64,000 nucleotides of DNA from Roridomyces roridus (taxonomy: Eukaryota; Basidiomycota; Agaricomycetes; Agaricales; Mycenaceae), in NCBI GenBank assembly GCA_029378245.1, contig JARKIF010000002.1, forward strand, positions 310,001 to 374,000. The letters run 5' to 3'. Under the pieces are notes generated by a model. That model saw only the letters and a program-made list of their open reading frames with translations, was not told the origin of the DNA and ran no database searches. The translations under genes and the position numbers were made by a program. Below are positions 12,574-23,934 of this stretch, piece after piece. Each line of letters begins with the position of its first letter. Position 1 is the first letter of the stretch.

Positions 12574-13810
12574 TCACGCCTCCCATTGTATTCGCAATAT
12601 CTTCCTCCCCACGCCAACCTTGCGCTCCCAAACGGACTCAGCCTTCCCAGCACACCCTGCCTGAATGATGGCTTTCGACTGCAGAGCGGCCGAAAACTCG
12701 GAAACGCCACCGCCGACGCCGAAGTAGAGGACCTTCGCGGCGACCAGACACATTGCGTTCGGGCCACTAACACGATGGAGAAGTGCGATCAAGGCGTGAA
12801 GTGACTCGGTGCGGTATACTGTCTCGGAGGTCAAGACGAGGTCGTACGAAGGTTCGCTTGTAGATTCCAGGTGCGCGTGGAGAGATCCCCATGCGCCGGA
12901 GGAAAATGTTAGTTTGATCCCGTATTTTGAGAGCGATGCTACGAACGCCGCTTTGAGCGTGGGTGTTAGGGGCAGTTCGCCTGAGGCTGTTGGGTCGGCT
13001 GGTGGGTATTCCGTGTCAGGGTCTGATTCTGAGGAACGGTATTCTTGCTCGGCTGGTGACATATCTGATGATCCAAAATGAGAGAAGAATTTTCGGATTT
13101 GAAAAAGCGTACACCAAGCGAGGATAATGTTGGGCAGAGTGATGAGCTCCAAAACCGATGCGTTGTAATCTTGCAGGTGAACATGCGTTTCGGAACCCGA
13201 GGTTGAGTCTCCACAAAATAGGCGATGGAGAATGAACACAGAGGGTATACCCGTTCCGCACCCGATCTAAGTTCATTTCATTGTCAATTTACTTGAAAGT
13301 CTCGAGCGACTATACTGACCTCCAAGATACGTTTCCCCGAGAAATGCAGATCGAGGGTGTCCAGATACCCCACAAGATCGAGGCTGCATTCCCAGGTTTT
13401 CAATCCGCCCTCGTAGACGCCTGGGACAAGGTCGGACGGGGCGTCCAAGAACCCTAGAGCCGCAGTGGAGGGTGTAGGTTTCGAGGAGGATTCATCGCCA
13501 TGACCCTCCGAGATGAGTTGGAATCGCGCATCGAATAAATCTCTCCGGGATAGCGTGATGTTATCCCGGCCTCCAGCCCAAAGACGGATGGGTAGCGGAG
13601 AAAATGAGATGAGAGGCGGAAGTGAATCGAGCTGATCTTGGTGGTTCAATACTAATACTTGTGATTGGAAGGTAGAAAGCGAGCCACACTGACGAGTTGA
13701 GACAAATCGAGCTGTGCGAATGGTTCTAGCTGCACAGTTTTTGGTGGAGCCGTCGGTTCTTCGTGATTATCGGTCGCGTCTTCCTCGATTCCAAAATCGA
13801 ACATGGACAT
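12574..13810 (-). CDS. HPM1: Protein-histidine N-methyltransferase, HPM1/METTL18 type
   Basis: Known: HPM1 methylates a histidine of ribosomal protein uL3 using S-adenosylmethionine. Seen: the ATG at 13810 gives MSMFDFGIEEDATD, followed by a middle exon (13284-13649) with LVPGVYEGGLKTWECSLDLV and HFSGKRILE. The SAM-binding loop then runs across a splice junction as IGCGTGIPSVFILHRLF, and LQDYNASVLELITLPNIIL is the acidic-loop region typical of this family. Further on come SYDLVLTSETVYRTESLHAL and a C-terminal FGVGGGVSEF motif. Stop at 12574. Three short introns. Length (about 380 codons) and motif order fit the family well. Transcribed in the same direction as the TPR gene downstream. Confidence 0.85.
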
Positions 13811-15062
13811 GGCGGCAGTGGGGAAAAAAAAAACAAGATGATGTGCAAGAGTACTCGCTGAAAAAAAGCGTAAGGAGACCGGTTCAAGCTTTCCAGTATT
13901 ACTAACGGATATCCTCGGTTGCTGATAAACCAAAATGCGAGTTACCCCAATCCGTGGAGGCGGCGAGCAAGCAGAGATGATGATGGAGCGGAACAAGCGC
14001 GTATAACGATGATCAATCACACCAGCGCCATCATGTGACCATGTTGTGACCATGTTCAAGTTCTACTCTGATCTCCCACAAGCTTCTCCACAATCTGCCG
14101 AACTACTTATTGAATTCCAAAGAAGTACCAAAGAGGACACATTTATCACCGTCCTTCGCCGTCCCACAAGCCCGATCTTCTCGACCTTCTCTTGGAACTC
14201 ACTGTGACTCGGTCCAAATCTACGGCCGACCCGACGGGCTTTCTCGCTCGGAAGATGCACTATTCACAGCCTTGCAATTGACCGATTGCGTCAATTCTGA
14301 CGCGAGTCTGCTTCCAGTGCTCGGTGGTGTCGGAAAGAATGCATCGGGAGATTATGTTTCAACATTCGAACATTCGGAATTCCTTACAGCTTGGTATCGA
14401 GGGTCAAATTGTTACCTCTTTTTTGTCGCGCCATTCAATTCAAACAGCATTTGGCGTTTTCTGGAACGACGTACGGCCTCTTCCATTCCGATTCGGAAGA
14501 AAGCACCATTCGGTAGCATTCGGTGGTGAGGGGAACGCGACCGCGTCTCGGTTGAATCAGGACTGCCTCGTCGGATGGAATGATCCGGTATGTGTGCCTG
14601 GCGCTTACTGAGCTGCTCACTGATGAGTTTTCTTTTGTTTCATACATACTTCGGGCGGGGTTCACCTTGGCGTGGAGGATGATCAGTCAGCGCTCGACTC
14701 GCAACAGCTCGCAACCTCCCTTGAACCTCCCGCATACCTCCCGCCAGAATAAAATTTAAGGCGAAAATCGCTCACACAACAAAATCATGTCGAGTTTTTG
14801 ACACTTGGCGGTGTACACACGATGAGTCACGATGACTCGGGTTGTCCTCCACCATCCCATCTCGTCCTAGGGTTTCGACGGGCTGTAAACCTTTCAACCA
14901 GTCTCTCAACCGCCGTACGTTCTCGCTCCACGAGCGCTTGATATCTTTAGAGCGACAGCGCTCATCGCCGGCAATTTTGTGAAACAGGATAGGCGACACA
15001 GCTTTGATTGGCCCCGACCAGATTAATAAACGAGTGGGCGCGGAAGTCTGGATGGACCGCTC
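13811..15062. other. Intergenic region, no supported gene
   Basis: Lower GC than the neighbouring genes. A short plus-strand frame from 14052 (MFKFYSDLPQASPQSAELLI) and a longer one from 14110 to 14529 are open, but neither shows a domain, repeat pattern or convincing splice structure. Most of this stretch probably serves as the promoters of HPM1 (leftward) and the metacaspase (rightward). Confidence 0.35.
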
Positions 15063-17023
15063 ATGCCTAGATTCCTCGTAAACCCTTGCTGCCCTCCATT
15101 CGGACGTCGTGGGTCCTCAGCAGCCGTGGAGGAGGAGGAGCACCGACACCTACCCTCGCCATCGCCCGCCCGCACGGCGGCGGCATCGACGAGCTCTCTA
15201 ACGCCGACTGGGAAGAAAAAGGCGCTTCTCATCGCGATCTCCAAGACGAAGGGATACGCGGACCTCAAGGTGGCGCACAAGGACGTGCACGACATGCGCG
15301 AGCTCATTATGGGTCCCCAGTACGTGCTGATTGTGTGGTTTTAATGGTCCATTGATCTTGTATAGGTATGGGTACTTGGCCGACGACATCACCACGCTCA
15401 AAGACGACGGAGTCGCTGGCCACACGCAGCCTACGCGCGTCAATATCGTCAGTTCTCCGTTATCAAGCATTTCGTGCACTCACCCTGGCCACAGCTCGCC
15501 GCCATAGCCGAGTTCGTCAACGACGTGAAGGCGGGTGACAGACTGTTCTTCCATTGTGCGTGCCCGTATGCCACTCCATCTTTTCGCCCAATCCAACGCC
15601 TCGTAGATTGCGGGCACTCGACGCAAGTGAAGAATCGGTCTAACAGTGAGGAAGATGGCATGGATGAGTGCCTTGTCCCACTCGACGGGGAAGATATGAA
15701 GATTGTCGACAATGTGCGTCACACATCTTATCTATCTGTCTACCGCCGCTGACAATGCATTTAGGAGCTGCATAAGGCTTTGGTGCTTCCTCTCCCAGCC
15801 GGCTGCACCCTTGTCGCCGTCCTCGATACGTGCCATTCAGGCTCGTTACTCGGTACGCTCTGCTTCATCTCCCACCCTTTCATGATGCTCACCGTCACCC
15901 AGACCTCAAGCACTATCGGTGCAATCGGGTGCCCGTCCCCTGGATCTTCAGAGGGAGGCGAGATAGCGAGGATATCCGGAATCGAGTCGGTAAGCAGCCC
16001 CTCCTCCTGTGCCCCACTTGTTCTCACACCGCCCGTCCACAGTCCGCCGCGGCGCGCAGCTACTCACACTCACTGAGCAGAGGACACGCAAGACAGGCCC
16101 TTCGCGCTTCCTCTCTCGGCATATGAAGATCAGCGTCATGTGCGAGTCGCAAGAGGCTCCCACGTCCTCCTCTGCCCCTGCCCCTGCCCCTGCCCCCGTA
16201 TCCCGCCGCTCCACGACCGCCGCCTCTCGCGCCTCTACGCGCTCCAGAGCCCCAACGCTCTCGGTCGCCCCAGGCAAAGAAAACACCCGACCTATCCTCA
16301 CCGTGCTCCCCTGCTTGAAGTGGGTGCTCCCCGAGGAGGAGGATATCCGGTGCGAGAGTCCTATAGGACAATTCCCATGTGATGGCTGGTGTCGAAAACT
16401 CCGTCACGAACATGGGAAGGGGACACTGAACGAGCATGGGGGGGAGGAGGACGAGGTCAAGGCGGATGTGATTTCACTCGCGTCGTGTAAGGATTCGCAG
16501 CAGGCTTGGGATGACGGCAAGGGGAAGAGTATGACTTCGGTGGGTCCCTTCTCTTTCTTGATTCCGCGTGATGCTAAAGCCCTTCCAGATGCTCATAAAC
16601 TACCTGAAGCACGCCTCGAATCCTACGCTGAAGGACGTGCTCATTCACATGAGCCACGGGGCATACTCGATGTCTTTGGAGCGCCACAAGGCGGCGCGGT
16701 CGTACAAGCAGCAGATGAAGAATTTTACGACGCAGTTGATGAACAAGCTCACGCGGCTGGAGAAGCGGAACTTGGTGACGACGCCGGCGGTACCCACGAC
16801 GGTGGTGCCGGCGGCGGCGCAGCAGAGGGGACGGGTGAGGTCGGCGTCTCTCCTTCAGCCCGCGCAAGTGCCGACTGGGGGCAAACAAGCCGCCAAGATC
16901 CAGCAGAAGCTGGATGAGGCGCAGAGTCAGTACGTTGCGGCTAAAGGGGATATGGATAACTTCCAGAACCCGGAGCTCGCGAGTCCGCGGCCGTTGGATA
17001 TGACGAGGCCGTGGACGATGTAA
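15063..17023 (+). CDS. Metacaspase (caspase-fold cysteine protease)
   Basis: Known: metacaspases are Arg/Lys-specific cysteine proteases acting in stress response, protein-aggregate control and cell death. Seen: a short Pro/Arg-rich prodomain from 15063 (MPRFLVNPCCPPFGRRGSSA), then KKALLIAISKTKGYADLKVA, DVHDMRELI, YLADDITTLKDD and GDRLFFH. Across an intron the histidine motif reads HYCGHSTQ, where the family usually has YSGHGTQ. ECLVPLD follows, then the cysteine motif VLDTCHSGSLL. The later exon (16040-16540) holds a Pro/Ala/Arg-rich linker and ADVISLASCKDSQQAWDD with GKSMT, the conserved C-terminal metacaspase block. The final exon ends at 17023. Both catalytic residues (His and Cys) are present. 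About five short introns. The long low-complexity segment between the two halves (about 16140-16450) is larger than usual. Confidence 0.88.
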
Positions 17024-17789
17024 AAAATGAAGTGTACTTTGTGTGAGTCGGCTCTCTTTTCGTCCGTGTCGTGCGAGGTCTGACCGTGTTTGCAGATTAG
17101 CTGTCTATCTTAAAACAAAAACTGTTTATTCCGTCATCTATTGTTTTGTTAATGCTACGATACTTGCTCGCTATACAATACCGGTCTGGATTTGGATTTT
17201 GCTATGTTGTTCGACCTGATGTGTACTTTGTGTCTTTGAAACTTGGATTTTAATCAAGCTCCCGTATCATTCAGCAAGTCTTCCTCGCTCGTGATCGTGA
17301 TGTATTCTCTCTCTGGTCTCACAGTTGGTAGTCTAGCTATTCGATGAAACAACATTTCAGCACAATCTGCAACGCCCCATGTTTTCAACCCTAGGTTCTA
17401 TTTCGGATTTCGACAGGAAAACCAAACCGGAAAAAAAAATCGAAAGATAGAGTGCGAGCCCTTTCAGAAAGAACGCCGGCGGGATGGATCAGGCTGCCTA
17501 AGACGAAGAGCGGATCCGAAGCAAATCCGGACTCTCCAGGCTCACTCACTGCTTGCCCTTTGGTTATGCATGGACGGTTTCAAATCATGGGACAGCAAGA
17601 TCGTAGATTCAGCAAGGGACGATTCTTCGTCAGCAGTATTTCCTTTTATGGCCTTTGGCGTTCTGGCCGAATCGGGACGACTCCGATCAAATCACGTTGC
17701 TTTTCAACTCGCGTGGCATGTGACCGATCACTCTTTCTCTTCATGCCACCGCGCAACTCGCAAATTAAAGCTAACCGCTACATGAGATT
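17024..17789. other. Intergenic region
   Basis: T-rich 3' flank of the metacaspase gene (17024-17450), then sequence with an open plus-strand frame (17452-17808) lacking any recognisable motif. No gene is called. Confidence 0.4.
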
Positions 17790-18180
17790 ATGGCAACGCT
17801 CACGATAGACTGCCGCTTTCCGGGTGACGGCAGGTTGGAACGCAAGGACGGCGACCCACTCACTCTGAAGCTGATCGACAAGCGGCCTGCCGAGGGTGAA
17901 CTGAGCGTAGATGAACTCAACCATGCGAGCCAGTGGGGTCAATCGCGATGCTTTTTGGATGGTTGCTGGCCCCCTCGGCACAGCTGATTCCATCCTGAAG
18001 CTCGACTTGACCGGGAACCACCGCGACGCTCTGGTGAAAGAGGCGGAGGTGTACAACAGCCAGCCCGGCTCCCTTCAAGGCGGCTTTCTTCCGAGCTTCT
18101 ACGGCTGTTTTCAAGCCCAGGTGGCCAGCGCTCTCACATTAATAGCCATCGCCAACTATGATGTGCAACTCGAGCTCTCC
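17790..18180 (+). pseudogene. Relic of the kinase-like family (copy E)
   Basis: The start MATLTIDCRFPGDG matches the first residues of copies C and D (MTKLTISCHIPGTP, MTTLTISCRIPGTP). Further on, SILKLDLTGNHRDALVKEAE and LQGGFLPSFYGCFQAQV match VVLKMDVVGGRRPVLLKEAS and LQGDMLPVFYGCFEATI of copies A-D. The two matching segments lie in different frames; the shift falls near 17945-17975, around a T5 and a C5 run. Everything after the FYGCF block, including the catalytic loop, is missing. It is clearly older than copies A-D and sits directly upstream of the terpene synthase. Confidence 0.75.
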
Positions 18181-18333
18181 GACATCACCGCTATTCTGTA
18201 CTTACTTTCGGCGCCGCGCACTTTTCTTAGCGATACTGTGGCTGGCTGGTTGTGGGTACCAACATAACTGCGGCGCTCAGAATGTTCATCATGGACCAGC
18301 AGATGTTTAGTGCGTTTTTTTGGCATCTTACAA

Positions 18334-18339
18334 TATAAA
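18334..18339 (+). promoter_or_regulatory. Candidate TATA box of the terpene synthase gene
   Basis: TATAAA in the context CAATATAAACC, 131 bp before the preferred ATG at 18470. Position and match are typical, but there is no direct evidence of use. Confidence 0.35.
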
Positions 18340-18469
18340 CCAGACGATGCTCTTGGTATCCCATCTTCAAGATTTGGTCTTATGCGTTTTATTACCCGCC
18401 CTCGCAGACTATTTATTCGATAACCCACAACGTTTCCATTTCTTTGCATATCAAGTTGAACTCTCCACG

Positions 18470-19640
18470 ATGGCACCTGCACCTGTCGAAGCTCTTCCAC
18501 GGATTTCGGTTACTGGGGCCCGTAAAGATGTTGACGCGGAGACCCGGGCGTTGAATGGCAAAACCCTATTTATCCCCAGCATCCCACGGATATTCGCAAC
18601 CTGGCCGAGCGCCTCCAGCAGACACGAGCGGCACCTGAGGCAGTATGTCGACGTGCTGCTCGAGAGCGTTGTGCAGAATCCCACAAAGCTCGCGGGCATG
18701 AAGCAGGCGGATTTTTCGAACCAAATTGCGCTGTGGTGTCCGTCTGCCGAGTGGGAGCAGCTCATGTTGGTCACGGCGTTTACGCTGTGGTTGTGGATAT
18801 GGGACGATGAGGTGGACGAGGGAATCACCATCGTCTCGCGCAACGGCGACGAGGCGCGCGAGTACTACGCGCAGAGCCGCGAGTATATGCAACAGTGCCT
18901 GGGGCTCAAGGTCAAACCCCCGGGCTCCAATGCTAGTATTCATCCCAATATGCGCTTGTTCAGCCTCGTCGGCGATGCATCGTGCAAGTCCACCGACAAG
19001 ATCCAACGCACCCGCTTTTACAAAGAGTTGGATCATTATATGACCATGGTCGAGGTCGAGCACGAGCTGCGTGTTGGTGGACTGATTCCTGACACCGGAG
19101 AGTACCTCAAAGTTCGGCTGGGATCGGCGGGTGTGCTGCTACTTGTGGCCATCACCGGCTATATCTTGCGCATTCGCCTGCCCGAGAGCATCATGACTTC
19201 CAAGGCCATGCGCGCGATCTGGGAGGAGACCACGGTCATCAACATGACCATGAACGATATCTACTCCTGTCCCAAGGAAATTGTGAGTACATCCGTCCGT
19301 GCACAAGAATAAACTGGCCCACATACCTCAGGCCCAACACTCTCTCATGAACATCATTCCGGTACTTTGGATGAATATGCCTCCCGAAGAACAGTCACTC
19401 GAAGCCGTCGCAGCAGAATGCATCAAGATCATGGCAGAGGCCAAGGCGCGATTTGAAGCTGCCGCCAAGGACCTAGACGTGATATGTGCCGACGACAGCG
19501 TGCTCCGCAAGGACACGGCCAATTTTGTGCAGTGGTGCCGCTATTTTAGCACGGGTGTCATGTATTGGAGTATGGGCACGCAGAGATACGGGATCAAGAG
19601 CTGCGTGCGGGAAGATGGGACTATCGAGTTGAAGCTGTAG
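18470..19640 (+). CDS. Sesquiterpene synthase, class I terpene cyclase
   Basis: Known: these enzymes cyclise farnesyl diphosphate with three magnesium ions. Seen: the N-terminal PSIPRIFATWPSA is typical of basidiomycete sesquiterpene synthases. The metal-binding motif is WIWDDEVDEG (DDxxD-like), and the second motif is NDIYSCPKE, a complete NDxxSxxxE triad. Near the C-terminus QRYG supplies the Arg-Tyr pair that contacts diphosphate. One intron (about 19280-19328, GTGAGT...CTCAG) joins NDIYSCPKEI to AQHSLMNIIPVLW. Length about 370 codons, as expected. The ATG at 18470 is preferred over one at 18350, because the upstream extension is hydrophobic, unlike the family, and lies just after the TATA box. 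No cytochrome P450 or other tailoring gene is nearby. A 108-bp relic of a related synthase lies at 26239-26346. Confidence 0.9.
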
Positions 19641-19973
19641 CTGGCTGCGGTTACTAGTTCGGCAGACTCGGAGCTTGTAATTGTTTCTTATCCCGCGATG
19701 AGGGCACCCATAATTCCGAAATGCGCTCCAGTGAGACTCCGAGAGAAAGAACTCCACCAGAGGGGTGCTGCGCAGCGCCGGCCAAGATTTGAGCCATGTC
19801 GAGGGCATGTTAGGAATCGAAACAGAGTCTCAGGCGGAGTTTGAAAACTGCGCAGTCGTGATGTCAGACAAATCGGGACATCTCCTCCGACGCCGTCAAC
19901 GACAGGTTCGCAGGCACAGGCTTGGCTCTTATTCCCTCATTCAATTCTTGGCTTTCTTCTTGCTTTCTCTCCC
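19641..19973. other. Intergenic region
   Basis: 3' flank of the terpene synthase and promoter side of the aspartic protease. C/T-rich before 19974. No other feature recognised. Confidence 0.4.
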
Positions 19974-21929
19974 ATGCTTCAACTACCCGTCGCCACTCTC
20001 CTCCTCCTCCTCTCCACATCATTATGCGCCGCGGCAGACCCCTTGCATATACCAATTGGCCGGCGCAAATCCCCCAGGGACCTAGACCACAGTGATCATT
20101 TGGCTGCTGCGGAGTTCATGCGAATGCGGTATGGATTCGGGAACACCACGACCCCGTCGACGAAGCGTATGCAGCGTAGAGGAAGCTCCGAGGCGTTGCC
20201 TTTTGTGAATCAGGTACCGTTTCCATGACCCGTAATTTCAGAGAACGATACTCATTTTTTGCTCGAAGGGTGGGGATTCAAGTTACTTTGGGACAGTTGA
20301 CATTGGGACGCCGTGAGTCTTGCATTCTTTCGAGTTGTGGCGGGCAGGGAAGCTCGGTCTCGCTGTCTGGTGGCCCTTGGAGACAGCGTTTCTTTGACCA
20401 TGGGTCTTGGGGACTTGGCTCAACTTGGCGCCACCCTTGGCCCCATGTCCGCAGCACAGGCCGCTCTCTCCGGGCGTTCTTGCCCGTCGATTTTTACCGT
20501 TTCATCTTACTCAAAGCTGACCTGTGCTTTTAGACCGCAATCATTCAACCTAATATTGGACACTGGCTCCTCCGACCTGTGGGTCGCAGACACCTCATGT
20601 CAAACGTGCTCCCAGAGCACGCCCGTCTTTAACCATGCGTCGTCGAGCACTTTTCAAGTCAGCACCGAGCAACAAACAATCATGTATGGCTCCGGGCAAG
20701 TTACAGGCACCATCTCGCAAGAGAGCGTCAGCATGGGGTCCTTTTCCTTTGGCAAGCAAGGCTTCCGTGCGTCTTCTCATCTCGTCTTGCGAGCACTTTC
20801 CTGACTTGCATCGGACAGTGGCGGCGCAGACAACATCGAGAAACTTACTGACCGGCACGGTATCCGGCATCATGGGTCTCGCCTTTTCCGCCCTCTCCGC
20901 AACGCAAACAACACCATTCTGGCAGAACCTCGTCGCCCAAAACCAACTCGAGAGCACCGAAATGGGCTTTTGGCTCTCGCGCTTCCGGGGAACCAAGTTC
21001 ACGGAGGAGGAACCCGGGGGATCGTTCACGCTCGGTGGCACCAACGCCACGTTCTTCACGGGTGATATCGAGTTTCTTCCCATGGTGGGCTCGTCTCCGC
21101 CCGCATTCTGGCAGTTGGGCATGGAGGAGATCACGGTTCAGGGGAATCAGCTGGGCTTGTCTGTTACGGGGAGCCAGGCGCCTTCGGCGATTGATACGGG
21201 CACGACGTTGATTGGAGGGCCTTCGGCTGATGTTGCGGCGCTCTGGGGGCAGATTCAAGGTTCGGAGCCCATGCCGACGATGCCTGGGTTTTTCCAATAT
21301 CGTGCGTTTGCTCGACCTTGTCTTTTTTGATGACGAGCTAACGAAGGAGATACTCTAGCATGCTCGACGTCGCTCCAAATCAGCCTATCGTTTGGCGGGA
21401 AGCTGTGGCCCATCAACCCTGCGGACCTGAATATTGGCTCGGGAACACAGCCGTCTTCGTGCGTGGGTGGGATCTTCGACCTCACGCAGGGCAGCAACAT
21501 TGCGGATAATGGAGGGAACCCGATTTGGGTCGTTGGGGACACGTTTTTGGTATGTGCCTTTTCCTCTCCTTGAGGGCGGAGGGCTGATGATACTCTTTTG
21601 CAGAAAAACGTATACACGGTCTTCAAGCAGGGTAGTCCGAATCAGATTGGGTTTGCGCAGCTTTCGCAGGCGGCTGGTGGTGGATCTGGTGTGTCTTCTT
21701 CTTTTGCTGCTCTTTCGAATCTTGTTGGCTCATTTCATGGTATAGGCACACCCGGAGTCGGGAACACACCTGCCGCGGGTAACAACAGTAAAGGTAACGG
21801 TAGCGTGAAGGGTATGTGGTTCTTTGGCTTTGGTATCTTTCAACGGGCTAATTCGATTTTCCAGGCATGCTCGCTTCGCCGTTGGCTGCTGTCCTGGCGC
21901 TCGGCACGGTCCTTACGCTGTGTCTCTGA
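19974..21929 (+). CDS. Secreted pepsin-type aspartic protease with hydrophobic C-terminal tail
   Basis: Known: A1 aspartic proteases cleave proteins at acid pH using two Asp residues. Seen: the ATG at 19974 begins a signal peptide (MLQLPVATLLLLLSTSLCAA), followed by a basic propeptide ending near KRMQRRGSS. The first catalytic motif is FNLILDTGSSDLWVADTSC and the second is SAIDTGTTLIGGPS. The flap region reads IMYGSGQVTGTISQE. Other conserved stretches are GIMGLAFSALSATQTTPFWQ, GGSFTLGGTNATFFTG and NPIWVVGDTFL. After the core comes a Gly/Ser/Asn-rich linker (GVGNTPAAGNNSKGNGSVK), then a hydrophobic end (SPLAAVLALGTVLTL), which suggests GPI anchoring or membrane attachment as in yapsins. About seven short introns. 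Stop at 21927-21929. Confidence 0.9.
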
Positions 21930-22738
21930 TCCCGCCCGTTGATGACCGCTGCTGACTGACTGACGACCTTGTAACGTGCATTATACCGCCCGCGCCGTCA
22001 TATCCGTATCCCTACCAGCCCTTCTCCTCCCCGTGCCCCTCCTCCCCGCTCCCCCGCTCTCTCTCTGGATATAGTGTCGCTTGTACACATTGTATATAAC
22101 ATCTCATACCGCATCTATTCATCTCATCTCGTTTGCATGCACGCTGCCCCTCCTCCCTACCTTATCTTATTTACCCCCGTCATGGCTAGGAAGGACACTG
22201 ACTACGGTGCATTTGCACGTACGCTTGCTTAGTTAGATGCGCATGCCTAGGTATTTACTTGTGAGAATGGATGGACTTTGGATCGGAGCCTTTCATCTGC
22301 AATGCGGAATTATTGAATTGGGTGTAGGCTAAGACTATAAGCAGAGTGAATCTGAAGCTAAGGCGTATGTGTGCAATATCCATCCTATCCCATCCCGCCT
22401 TGTAAGTAAACGAGTCAGGCAAGAAACGATAACGGTGTGAAGCGTAAAGGTGACGAAGGCGGAAGAAAGTCCTGTCTCGCTCTGCGAAGAGGAGGTGGAA
22501 TGAAAACGAAACGAAAGGGGGCGGAGGACGGATCCTCCAAAATGTGCGCGGGATGGATGAATCAATGAGCCAATGAATGGATGGATGGTCTTGCGTGGTA
22601 GGTGTGAACGATGGATTGATTGAAGGTGGGCCCATGGCTGCCGGCTGTTTCAGCGAACAGACGGACGGAGACGAGAGCCAAGACTCACGAATAGATTGAT
22701 AGATATTGGAATATAGAATATAACGGAAGGGCAGCAGT
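21930..22738. other. Intergenic region with GATG/GATT tetranucleotide stretches
   Basis: 3' flank of the protease gene, C/T-rich to about 22110. Bases 22550-22625 contain short runs of ATGG and ATTG repeats. No gene is supported; the open minus-strand frame across 22255-22767 shows no domain. Confidence 0.4.
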
Positions 22739-23245
22739 CTACCACCCCTCACAGAGCGCAGGGTCAAGCTGCTCAGGGGCGCGGGTCTGGTTCTGTTGCC
22801 CCTGCTGTGTAACCCTGGCAGGCGCTACGGGCGGGGCGCCGCGCCTGGGGGGCGGGAGGACGTCGTCGTTGCCATGGGAGGGGGTTTTCATGGACAGCGT
22901 GTCTGGGTTGACTGGCCGTGGCATGGACACGGGGGGCAGCGAGGTCATGGTGCTCGAGGAGCCACGGGTGGAGGTAGAGGTGGACATGGTCTTTGTGGTA
23001 CTCGCGGCTGGTGCTGCTGCAGAGGATGGATTCCAACGAGGGTGAGTGGGGGAGAGAGCGTTGGTAGAGGTAGTGGTCGAGAGAGAGACAGGGACCTCTG
23101 CAGAACTTTGAGTGATTCGGCTGATTTTTAGCCAACCCTGAGTCTGACGGAACGATCGAGAGATAGGGGACTTTTGGTGAGAACTTTCGAGTTGGTGGAT
23201 GGATGGGTTGTCCGCATAGTGGGTATTTAAGCAGTTTTCATTCAA
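22739..23245 (-). CDS. Hypothetical Ser/Thr/Pro-rich protein
   Basis: An uninterrupted 168-codon frame with strongly biased composition: SRSFRQTQGWLKISRITQSS near the start, then Ser/Thr-rich repeats (SLSTTTSTNALSP, TKTMSTSTSTRGSSSTMTS) and a Pro/Arg-rich end (LPPPRRGAPPVAPA) closing with DPALCEGW. No domain, signal peptide or membrane segment is recognised. The clean frame and skewed composition make a real gene plausible, but a chance frame in GC-rich DNA cannot be excluded. The true start could lie in an upstream exon. Confidence 0.35.
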   Translation of the reverse strand: MNENCLNTHYADNPSIHQLESSHQKSPISRSFRQTQGWLKISRITQSSAEVPVSLSTTTSTNALSPTHPRWNPSSAAAPAASTTKTMSTSTSTRGSSSTMTSLPPVSMPRPVNPDTLSMKTPSHGNDDVLPPPRRGAPPVAPARVTQQGQQNQTRAPEQLDPALCEGW

Positions 23246-23934
23246 TTAAGGCCGTCAATTTAGGAGAGTTAAAGCGGGGTCCAGTACTAGTATTGACGTG
23301 ATTTATTTGGAGAGAAAAAAGACGGGCAAGTATGACGGGGCACCAGAAAGCACGCTGACAAGTCTCTGTCATGAATTCAGCAAATAGTAGCAAGAGAGGT
23401 GAAAGCACAAGTAAACAACTCACCACCTGCATCTAATAAAGGAAATTTCTGCATTCCCTCCGCCAAATTTAACGCGCTGGCACTCTAAAGTAGATGACGG
23501 TGCCGAACAAGGCGGCAGTTTCGGTATTTGGCGTAATGGAGGTCGGCGAAATCGTGGGACACTGTTCTTATAACGCATCGGCGGCCGCTGTGTATTTCAC
23601 AGCGCTGCTTCGAGTCACCTGGGGAACAGTGGGTTATTGGAAACTCACCCTCTGCGATGTACCGCATTTTTTTCGTCTTGCAACTGAGTTAGCGCCTCGA
23701 CAGTTAGCACAGTTCTTTGTTGGATAGAGCTGTGAATGTCACTGCTGTTGTCGATCGTCTGTTCGTGGTGGGCGTCATGGCGAAGAGGGCGATCACAAAC
23801 CCGTTTCGGATTGAATTGCTCCCGCGTCTGTCTTTGGCCACGCCAAACATTTGTCTTCCGCCTCAAGCCAATTTGTCGCCGGGATTCCAGCGCAGCAATT
23901 GCACACACAATACACCTTGTTTCCTGCCACCACC
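23246..23934. other. Intergenic region between divergent genes
   Basis: Lies between the minus-strand Ser-rich gene and the plus-strand hypothetical gene, so it should carry both promoters. Open frames here overlap on both strands without any recognisable motif. Confidence 0.4.

Noticed and set aside
14052..14529. Plus-strand gene between HPM1 and the metacaspase
   Set aside because: Frames are open but no domain, repeat or convincing splice pattern supports them.
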